A DNA stretch of 64,000 nt, taken from the NCBI RefSeq assembly GCF_945915435.1, contig NZ_CAMEFG010000012.1, forward strand, positions 1-64,000, given 5' to 3'. A model generated the notes under the pieces. The model was not told the origin of the DNA. It saw nothing but the letters and a program-made list of their open reading frames with translations, and did not search any database. Made by a program: the position numbers and the translations under genes. Source of the DNA: an uncultured Paracoccus sp. Lineage in GTDB: Bacteria > Pseudomonadota > Alphaproteobacteria > Rhodobacterales > Rhodobacteraceae. Of the stretch, positions 37,002-43,966 are shown piece after piece. Within the stretch, counting starts at the first letter, position 1; each line of letters opens with the position of its first letter.

Positions 37002-37949
37002 TCAGCCGGGAAGGTGCGTGCCGATCCCCTGCCCGGCCGCCGCGCGCAGCAGCCGCGCCGCCAGCGCGATATCGAAGAGGTTCAGCCCGAAGCTTGAGAA
37101 ATAGACCGACTCGCCCGGCGCGGGCCGCCAGCCGTCGCACAGGATGGCCGGCAGGTCCGCCGCGACCTGCGCGGGATCGAACTGCCCCGCGCGATACATC
37201 TGGAACAGGCTCTTGGCGCTGGTCCGCGCAAAATCACCCCAAAGGTCGCAGGTAATGCGGTCGAAGGCTGCAATGCCCGCGAAACTCATTTCGTGAAAGC
37301 CGATCTGAAGGACCAGACGGCCCCCCGTCGCCGCCTCGGGTCCAAGGAAGGGCTGCGGTGCGGAACTGCACAGCAGCACCGCCTCGGCATCCGCGATCGC
37401 CGCCTGCGGATCGGGGCGGGTGACAACCCCCGGTCCCAGCCTTTCGGCCTCATGCCCGGACCGGCTCCAGACCGTGACCTGATCGAGGTCCGGGAACAGG
37501 GCGCGCAGCATGGCAAGATGGGTCCGGGCCTGCGCCCCCGCACCCAGCAGGGCGACCCGCCGCAGGCTTGGCCGGAACGCGCGCAACACATGGGCCGAGA
37601 CCGCCGCCGTGCGCACCCGCGTCAGCAGCGCCGCCTCGACCATGCCAAGGGGGCGGGCGGTGGCCAGATCCTCGATCAGCGTGGTCGAGGTGATGGCCTC
37701 ACCGTCCTTGGGCGCGGCGGGCCGATGCACCGTCCATTTGATCCCGGCGGCGGCAAAGCGGCCCCCAAGCCGGGCAGGCAGCCCATATCCCTTGGCGCGC
37801 GGATCGTCACCAAGCGGCAGGACGGATTCGGCGGTCATCTCGGCATCGCCCCTGCGCAGCAGCCGCACCGCCTCGGCCACGTCTTCCATCGCGGCCTGCC
37901 AGTCCAGCGCACCGGCGCGCAGCACATCCTCGCGTCCCAGCCAGATCAT
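37002..37949 (-). CDS. Ornithine cyclodeaminase / mu-crystallin family protein
   Basis: NAD(P)-binding protein of 315 residues starting MIWLGREDVLRAG. The central GAGAQARTHLAMLRALFP is the dinucleotide loop (about 126-143), preceded by RTAAVSAHVLR, and DLWGDFARTS resembles the family's catalytic-Asp region. Members include ornithine cyclodeaminase, alanine dehydrogenase and ketimine reductases that act on cyclic imines such as thiazoline carboxylate; which one applies is unknown. The ATG overlaps the M20 peptidase stop (ATGA). Last gene of the second leftward operon. Confidence 0.85.
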   Translation of the reverse strand: MIWLGREDVLRAGALDWQAAMEDVAEAVRLLRRGDAEMTAESVLPLGDDPRAKGYGLPARLGGRFAAAGIKWTVHRPAAPKDGEAITSTTLIEDLATARPLGMVEAALLTRVRTAAVSAHVLRAFRPSLRRVALLGAGAQARTHLAMLRALFPDLDQVTVWSRSGHEAERLGPGVVTRPDPQAAIADAEAVLLCSSAPQPFLGPEAATGGRLVLQIGFHEMSFAGIAAFDRITCDLWGDFARTSAKSLFQMYRAGQFDPAQVAADLPAILCDGWRPAPGESVYFSSFGLNLFDIALAARLLRAAAGQGIGTHLPG

Positions 37950-39289
37950 GCCGCCATCCCCTCGATCCAATGCGAGACCGAGGCGATGAAACGCCCGAAC
38001 CCTTCGATTTGCAGGAATTCGTTGACGCCATGCGCATTACCACCCCGCCCCGCGCCGCCGATCAGGAAGCTTTCGGCATGGGGGCCGAAGGCATAGGCAG
38101 GCGCGGCCCCGATGGCCCAGGGCCAGACCTGTGGGGCCGGCCCTTGGGCATAGGCATCGCGCAAGGCACGGACACCAGCGGCCTGCTCGACCACTCGCGC
38201 GCCGGGATAGCTGTCGGCGACCTGCAATGCGGCCCCGACGAAGGCAGGCTCGGTGGCCAGCATGTCGCGGATGCCCACGACAAGCGCATCCGGCGCAAGG
38301 CCGGGCGGGCTGCGCAGATCGAAATCCGCCGCAGCCGCTGCGGGAATCACCGCATCCCCCGCGATGGGGTCGGTCACCAGTGCCGCGATATTGAACGAGG
38401 CCGTCGTCAGGACATGGCGCAACAGGGCCTCGGGGTCGAGGCAGCCCTGCCGGGGGCGCGCAAATCGGGCCGCGTTGCGAAAGCGCAGCTCGGCCTCGGG
38501 ATCGAAATCTCGGGCCAAGGCTGCGATCAGCCGCGCCGCATCGGCATCCGGTTCGATCCGCGCAAGCTCTCCGGTTTCCGGCCCGCCGATGCGGGCCAGC
38601 GCATCGACCAGAACCCGCGCGGGATTGGCGATCCACGGCGCATTCGAGGAATGGACGGCCCGCGCGGGCCCGCCCCACCTTCCTGCCCGCACCTCCAGCC
38701 TGCCCTTGGCCATGCCGGAAAAGCCCAGATACAGCCGGGGCGGCCCGCCGCCATATTCGCAAAAGGACGGGAACAACGCCCCCGCAGCGGGCCGCAGCGG
38801 GCAGTCCCTCGCCGCCAGCCAGCGGCGCAACGCGGGCGAGGCGCGCTCTTCCTGCCCGTCCAGCAGGATCTCGACATTCACCCTCAACCGCCCAAGGCGC
38901 TTGAGGTCGCGCAAGGCCACGAGCATCCCGGCCAGCGGTCCCTTGTTGTTCTCGGCCCCGCGCGCCACGAACACGCGGCCGATGCCGGGCATCTCGGATA
39001 TGCCGCCCGTCCAGGGATCGTGCAGCCAGCCTTCGGCGGTCGCGGGCATGACGTCATACATATTGTAAAGCAGCACCGTCCGGGACGCCCCGCCGTCGAT
39101 CCGCGCATGGATCACGGGGGCCGGGTCGGCGGCGGACGGCGCGGGGGACAGCAGCACGGCACCAAGTTCCCCGGACAGCCAAGCCCGAAGGTCCCCGGCC
39201 TGCCGCATCTGGGCAGCGGGATCGCCCGCATGCGACGGGATCGCGCACCAGCGCGCCGCCAGGGCAAGGGCGTCGTCCAGCGCGCTCAC
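37946..39289 (-). CDS. M20-family metallopeptidase/amidohydrolase
   Basis: This 447-residue enzyme starts at a GTG overlapping the permease stop (GTGA). It shows VLLYNMYDVMPATAEGW (a Y-N-M-Y-D-V variant of the family's GHxDVVP metal motif), FVARGAENNKGPLAGMLVAL, LLDGQEERASP (the EE metal and base pair) and a dimerisation lid region. Substrates of relatives include dipeptides, N-acyl and N-carbamoyl amino acids. The usual first-motif histidine seems replaced by Asn-Met, which is odd. It lies in the operon with the importer, so it probably processes the imported compound. Confidence 0.82.
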   Translation of the reverse strand: MSALDDALALAARWCAIPSHAGDPAAQMRQAGDLRAWLSGELGAVLLSPAPSAADPAPVIHARIDGGASRTVLLYNMYDVMPATAEGWLHDPWTGGISEMPGIGRVFVARGAENNKGPLAGMLVALRDLKRLGRLRVNVEILLDGQEERASPALRRWLAARDCPLRPAAGALFPSFCEYGGGPPRLYLGFSGMAKGRLEVRAGRWGGPARAVHSSNAPWIANPARVLVDALARIGGPETGELARIEPDADAARLIAALARDFDPEAELRFRNAARFARPRQGCLDPEALLRHVLTTASFNIAALVTDPIAGDAVIPAAAAADFDLRSPPGLAPDALVVGIRDMLATEPAFVGAALQVADSYPGARVVEQAAGVRALRDAYAQGPAPQVWPWAIGAAPAYAFGPHAESFLIGGAGRGGNAHGVNEFLQIEGFGRFIASVSHWIEGMAA

Positions 39290-40206
39290 AGCCGGATCCG
39301 GGGGTTGAGCCAGGTATAGGCCACATCGACCAGGAAATTGGTGACGACGAAGACGGCCGCGGTGAACAGCACCACCGCCTGCACCACGGGAAAGTCGCGG
39401 TTCTGGATCGCCTCGACCGCCAGCCGCCCGATGCCGGGCCATGCGAAGACGATCTCGGTCACCAGCGCCCCGCCCAGAAGCGCCGCGAAATACATGCCCT
39501 GCACCGTGATCACCGGGATCAGGGCATTGCGCAGCCCGTGACGCACGACGATCCGCCACTGGCCCAGCCCCTTGGCGCGAGCGGTGCGGATATAGTTCTG
39601 GCCCAGCACCTCGATCAGCGAGGCCCGCACCAGCCGGGTCATGGCCGAGACGTAATAGGCCCCCAGCGCCAGCGACGGCATGACCAGATGCTGCCAGCCC
39701 CCCATGCCCGACGACGGCAGCCAGCGCAGGTGCAACGAGAAGAACAGGATCATCAGCAGCGCCAGCCAGAAGACCGGCACCGCCTGCCCCAGCAGGGCGA
39801 TGACGCGGATGACGAAATCCAGCCCGGAATTCTTGCGCACCGCCGACACGATCCCCAGCACCAGCCCGATGGCCGAGGACCAGACCAGCGCCGACAGCGC
39901 AAGCAGCGCGGTCGCCGGCAACCGCTCGGACAACAGGTCCATCGCGGGCCGCTGATAGCGCAGGGACAACCCCAGGTCGCCTTGCAGCAGGTTGCCCAGG
40001 AAGCGCAGGTATTGCAGCCAGATCGGATCGTCGAAGCCCATCGCCCGGCGGAAGGCCTCGATCTCGGCCTGGCTGGCGTCGGGCGACATCATCAGCGCGG
40101 CGGGATCGCCGGTCAGGAACAGCGCGAAGAAGACCAGCGCCGACACCCCCAGCATGACCAGCAACCCCTGGAACGCGCGCGAAAGCAGGAAACGCAATCC
40201 CTTCAT
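39286..40206 (-). CDS. Peptide-type ABC transporter permease (DppB-like, second system)
   Basis: Permease of 306 residues starting FLLSRAFQGLLVMLGVSALVF, with FLTGDPAALMM, the EAA loop NYIRTARAKGLGQWRIVVRHGLRNAL and TEIVFAWPGIGRLAVEAI, as in DppB. It follows the DppC-like gene by three bases and overlaps the M20 gene by four. It works with the DppC-like protein, the binding protein upstream and the ATPase encoded at 35.2 kb. Confidence 0.92.
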   Translation of the reverse strand: MKGLRFLLSRAFQGLLVMLGVSALVFFALFLTGDPAALMMSPDASQAEIEAFRRAMGFDDPIWLQYLRFLGNLLQGDLGLSLRYQRPAMDLLSERLPATALLALSALVWSSAIGLVLGIVSAVRKNSGLDFVIRVIALLGQAVPVFWLALLMILFFSLHLRWLPSSGMGGWQHLVMPSLALGAYYVSAMTRLVRASLIEVLGQNYIRTARAKGLGQWRIVVRHGLRNALIPVITVQGMYFAALLGGALVTEIVFAWPGIGRLAVEAIQNRDFPVVQAVVLFTAAVFVVTNFLVDVAYTWLNPRIRL

Positions 40207-40209
40207 GGT

Positions 40210-41049
40210 CTAGGACACCTTCATGTCGGCCCGGCGGACCAGCCAGTCGCCCAGCAGGTTGCAGCCGATCACCACCGCGCCGATCATCAGGCCCGGATAA
40301 AGCACCAGCCAGTCCGCCACCAGGATGAAGGCCCGCCCCTCGCCGATCAGGTTGCCAAGCGTCGGCCAGGGCGGTTGCACCCCAAGGCCCAGAAAACCGA
40401 CCGAGGCTTCGAGGATGATCAGCCGCGGCAGGTCCAGCGTCAGCAGCACGGTCAGCGGCCCGACGATATTGGGCAGGACGTGACGCAGGATGATGGTGCC
40501 ATCGCGCTGGCCGATGGCGCGGGCAGCCTCGACATATTCAAGTTCGCGCACCGCCAGGGTCTGACCCCGTGCGACGCGCGCGAACACCGCCCATCCGGTC
40601 AGTCCAAGGATCGCGACCAGATTGGTGATGCTGGGTCCAAGGATCGCCACGAACAGCAGGATCAGCAGGATGAAGGGGATCGCCAGCTGGATATCGACCA
40701 GCCGCATGATGACCACATCCACCCAGCCGCCGAAATATCCCGCGATCATGCCCAAAACCGTGCCCAGAACCACGGAAATCGCCGCCGAGGACAACACGAT
40801 CCCCAATGAAATCAGAGTTCCCAGCCCCAGCCGGGCCAGAAGGTCCCGGCCAAGCTGATCGGTGCCCAGCGGATGCAGGCCCGCCTCGGTCACCGTCATC
40901 GGCGGCTTGAAGGTGGCGGTCAGTGTCCCGCGCAGCGGATCGGCAGGCCAGAACAGCGGCACCAGGATGCTGACCGCCACGGCCGCGACGATCAGAAACA
41001 CTGCAAGCAAGGCATCCTCGTTTCCCCGCAATCTGGCTGGGATCGGCAT
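40210..41049 (-). CDS. Peptide-type ABC transporter permease (DppC-like, second system)
   Basis: Permease of 279 residues from the ATG at 41049 (MPIPARLRGNEDALLAVFLI). HPLGTDQLGRDLLARLGLG and the EAA loop VRELEYVEAARAIGQRDGTI are DppC motifs, and it ends with FLGLGVQPPWPTLGNLI. Upstream open frame (to 41124) overlaps the binding protein gene and is not used. It follows the SBP stop by four bases. Confidence 0.92.
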   Translation of the reverse strand: MPIPARLRGNEDALLAVFLIVAAVAVSILVPLFWPADPLRGTLTATFKPPMTVTEAGLHPLGTDQLGRDLLARLGLGTLISLGIVLSSAAISVVLGTVLGMIAGYFGGWVDVVIMRLVDIQLAIPFILLILLFVAILGPSITNLVAILGLTGWAVFARVARGQTLAVRELEYVEAARAIGQRDGTIILRHVLPNIVGPLTVLLTLDLPRLIILEASVGFLGLGVQPPWPTLGNLIGEGRAFILVADWLVLYPGLMIGAVVIGCNLLGDWLVRRADMKVS

Positions 41050-41053
41050 CCGG

Positions 41054-42541
41054 TCAGTCCCTCGTGATGTCGAACAGCACGATGCGCGCATCCGGGCGGC
41101 CCTCGAAACGGACGTCCGAAGCACGGCCCAGAAGCGCGTCCTCGCGGTAAAGCGAGATCAGCGGCACTTCTTCCGCGGCAAGCTGCTGAACCTGATGCAG
41201 CACCTGCTCGCGCGCGGCGGGATCGACGATGCGGCGGCTTTCGTCCAGCAACTCGTCCAGTTCGGGAAGATTCGCGCCGGAATACGGCTCGCCCGAGCGC
41301 ATGATGGCATAAACCGCTGCATCCGCGTCAAGCGTCTGCGTCGAACCCCAGCCCAGCATGTAGATCGGTCCATCGAAGGGCTGCTTCTGCGTATAGACCG
41401 ACCACTCCAGAACCTGCTGGTTCACGCGGATTCCCACATCGGAAAACTGCTGCGCAATCGCCTGCGCCACTTCGTTGTTCTTCATGTAGCGGGACGAGGA
41501 TTGCATGGTGATTTCGAAACCGTCGGCATAGCCCGCCTCGGCCAGAAGCTGACGGGAAAGCTCGGGGTCGTAAGCCGGCACAGGCAGGTCGAGATAACCG
41601 AAATCGCTTTCGCCCACCTGGCTGCCAACCGGGGTCGCCATGCCTTGCAGAAGGTTGTCGGTGATGGCCTGGCGGTCGATGGCGTGATCGAGCGCGCGGC
41701 GGACCCGCACGTCGTCCAGCGGCTCCTTGTCCATGCGCAGGCCCAGATAGATCGTCAGGCCGCCGTTCTTGACCTGAACCAGTTCGACATCCGGCGAGGC
41801 GGTCAGCATCGGCGCCAGATCCACCGGCACATCCTCGATCAGGTCCACCTCACCCGTCACCAGCGCGGTGATCCGTGCCGTGCTGTCGGGAATGGGCCGC
41901 CATGTCACCACGTCCAGCGTGGGCTTGCCGCGCCAGTATTCTTCATTGGCTTCCAGAACCACCCGTTCATCCGGCACGAATTCCACGAACCGATAAGCGC
42001 CGGTTCCCACCGGATTCGAGGCGAAATGCGCGTCCCCCACCTCGGCGAGATAATCGGGCGGCACGATATAGGCAGGGTAGCGGCTCATCCGCGTCGGCAG
42101 CAGGGGATCGGGTTCGGCGGTGGTCACACGCACGGTCAGCGGGTCCACCACCTCGACCGAAGCGATGGTGCGGATATAGGAAATCGCCGGGGAATTCGCC
42201 TGCGGGTCCAGCACGCGGTCGATGGTGAACTTGACCGCCTCGGCGTCGAAGGACTCACCATTGTGGAAGGCGACGCCTTCGCGCAGCTTGAATTCCCAGG
42301 TCAGGTCGTCGACCGCGCGCCATTCGGTGGCCAGACCGGGAACAAGGTTCATCTGATCATCGCGCATGACCAGCGTATCGAAGATATTGTCGACGATCGT
42401 GGCCGCTTCGCGCATGAAGCCGGGGTCCATCGCATTGGTCGAGACAGAGCGGCCGACGACCAGCCCGGTATCCTGTCCAAAAGCGGGAACCACAGGCACC
42501 GCAAGCACAATCCCCAGTGTCAGAGCGGAAAGAAGACGCAT
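41054..42541 (-). CDS. Periplasmic solute-binding protein (second peptide-type importer)
   Basis: SBP family 5 protein of 495 residues: a Sec signal MRLLSALTLGIVLAVPVVPAFG, then LATEWRAVDDLTWEFKLREGVAFHNGESFDAEAVKFT and DDVRVRRALDHAIDRQAI. AGGAGA precedes the ATG at 42541. Being first in its operon, it is divergent from the GntR gene, with the AT palindrome between them. The ligand is not known; the downstream enzymes suggest a peptide or N-substituted amino acid. Confidence 0.9.
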   Translation of the reverse strand: MRLLSALTLGIVLAVPVVPAFGQDTGLVVGRSVSTNAMDPGFMREAATIVDNIFDTLVMRDDQMNLVPGLATEWRAVDDLTWEFKLREGVAFHNGESFDAEAVKFTIDRVLDPQANSPAISYIRTIASVEVVDPLTVRVTTAEPDPLLPTRMSRYPAYIVPPDYLAEVGDAHFASNPVGTGAYRFVEFVPDERVVLEANEEYWRGKPTLDVVTWRPIPDSTARITALVTGEVDLIEDVPVDLAPMLTASPDVELVQVKNGGLTIYLGLRMDKEPLDDVRVRRALDHAIDRQAITDNLLQGMATPVGSQVGESDFGYLDLPVPAYDPELSRQLLAEAGYADGFEITMQSSSRYMKNNEVAQAIAQQFSDVGIRVNQQVLEWSVYTQKQPFDGPIYMLGWGSTQTLDADAAVYAIMRSGEPYSGANLPELDELLDESRRIVDPAAREQVLHQVQQLAAEEVPLISLYREDALLGRASDVRFEGRPDARIVLFDITRD

Positions 42542-42616
42542 CAGATTTCTCCTGTTGGTTGGCAACCCCCTGCTGCCTGCCATCATTCAACCGGAATCGG
42601 CTTTGCGCAAGCAAAA

Positions 42617-42630
42617 ATATATCATATATT
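42617..42630. promoter_or_regulatory. Candidate GntR operator, copy 2
   Basis: The 14-mer is identical to that at 35086-35099 (ATATAT-C-ATATAT palindrome plus T). It lies between the SBP gene start (42541) and the GntR gene, so it can control both. GntR/FadR-type proteins usually bind short AT-rich palindromes, consistent with autoregulation; this is inference. Confidence 0.62.
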
Positions 42631-42698
42631 TTAATATGGCAGACGACTTTCCCGCTGGTGCTGATAGGATGGGCATCAGTGTCACGCGAGGAACAGCA

Positions 42699-43376
42699 TT
42701 GAACTTCGAAGCATTTGAGCAAGCCCCCCGCCGCAGCCTTGTTTCCCATGTCGAAGCACAGATCCGCGACGCCTTGATCGAGGGCAGGCTGGCCCCCGGC
42801 ACGCGCCTGGTGACGAAGGACCTGGCCGACCGGCTGGGAACCTCGATCACCCCCGCGCGCGAGGCATTGGTCCGTTTCGCGGCGTCGGGGATTCTTGCGG
42901 CGGAACCTGCATCTTCCTTCAGGGTTCCGGCGCTGACCGAGGAGCGACACGAGGAAATCAGGCTGATCCGCAAACGTGTCGAGGGGCTGGCGGCCGAAAT
43001 GGCCGCGCAGCGGATCACCGAAGAAGGCATCGCCAGGCTTGAAGCGCAGATCGCCGCCTATACCGACTTGCGCCACGAACCCGACCTGCACCTGGCCCTG
43101 AAGGCCAACAAGGAACTGCGCTTCGCCCTCTACTCGGCCGCGGAAATGCCCGTGCTGCTTCAGATCATCGAAACGCTCTGGCTACGGGCAGGGCCGGGTT
43201 TCGCCTACCTGCCCCGCAGCATCGGCGCCGCCGGAGAGGATCACCGGAACTATACCCATCTTGTCCAGGCCCTGCGCGCCCGCGATCCGTCGGCAGCAAG
43301 CGCCGCCATCACGCGGGCGATCGACGACGGGGCGGACCAGGTGCTGTCCGCATTGCGCCAAAGGCAGGAAGCATGA
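42699..43376 (+). CDS. GntR-family (FCD) transcriptional regulator
   Basis: A 225-residue regulator: an N-terminal winged helix with SLVSHVEAQIRDALIEGRLAPG, LADRLGTSITPAREALVRFA and a C-terminal all-alpha FCD effector domain (RLIRKRVEGLAAEMAAQRIT, ANKELRFALYSAAEMPVLLQ). The TTG at 42699 follows GAGGAA at ideal spacing and gives a standard N-terminus; the ATG at 42636 is the main alternative and lies very close to the palindrome. It probably regulates the neighbouring importer and enzymes. Confidence 0.85.
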   Translation: MNFEAFEQAPRRSLVSHVEAQIRDALIEGRLAPGTRLVTKDLADRLGTSITPAREALVRFAASGILAAEPASSFRVPALTEERHEEIRLIRKRVEGLAAEMAAQRITEEGIARLEAQIAAYTDLRHEPDLHLALKANKELRFALYSAAEMPVLLQIIETLWLRAGPGFAYLPRSIGAAGEDHRNYTHLVQALRARDPSAASAAITRAIDDGADQVLSALRQRQEA

Positions 43377-43517
43377 ACGACAGGAAGCCCGCTCGGCCCA
43401 TGCAAATGAACAGCGTGGCCTGATGGTTCAGCAGTAGCCGTGCGCTCGTATCGCGTTTGATTCCACCCGGCTTTGACCTTACCCTGACCACGCACATTGC
43501 CCGGCAAGGTCTGATTG

Positions 43518-43955
43518 ATGAATTTTTTGGCGAACATATTCCGAAGGAAACGGAAGACGCGCCTCGAAACGGCCTTGGAGCATGTGGACGGCGCAGCCGA
43601 GCGTTTCCGCCTTGCAGCCGAGATGTCCGTTCAGCCCCAGGCGCGGCTTTTCTGGGACCTTGCCGCCGCAAGCACCGACCTGCGCGCACAGGTCGCGTCC
43701 GATCCGGGCTGCATCGGTTCCCTGCGCCGTATCATCTTCTTTTATCTGCCGACGATGTCCGATCTTTGCCATCGTTGGGCGCAATTATCCCGGACCGATC
43801 CGTTTCGCCCACCCGACGAAACCGCCCTCGCCGATTTTCGCGGCTATCTTGAACTGATCCGGGCGGCCGGCGCCGCTTGCCGCACGCGAAGCTACGACGA
43901 CCTTCACCTGACGATGGAAGCGTTCGACGAACAGCTTCGCCGCCTTTCCATCTGA
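43518..43955 (+). CDS. Small alpha-helical protein, XpaC-like pattern, paired with a helicase
   Basis: A 145-residue protein that appears entirely helical: a basic N-terminus NFLANIFRRKRKTR, then several amphipathic helices with IIFFYLPTMSDLCHRWAQL and a final DLHLTMEAFDEQLRRL. The YLPT..L..W..L pattern and closing helix recall XpaC-type (5-bromo-4-chloroindolyl phosphate hydrolysis) proteins; this is weak memory-based similarity. The stop lies 11 bp before the helicase start, so both are co-transcribed. No TelA, the usual XpaC partner, is present. Confidence 0.65.
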   Translation: MNFLANIFRRKRKTRLETALEHVDGAAERFRLAAEMSVQPQARLFWDLAAASTDLRAQVASDPGCIGSLRRIIFFYLPTMSDLCHRWAQLSRTDPFRPPDETALADFRGYLELIRAAGAACRTRSYDDLHLTMEAFDEQLRRLSI

Positions 43956-43966
43956 AGGCGTCGCGA

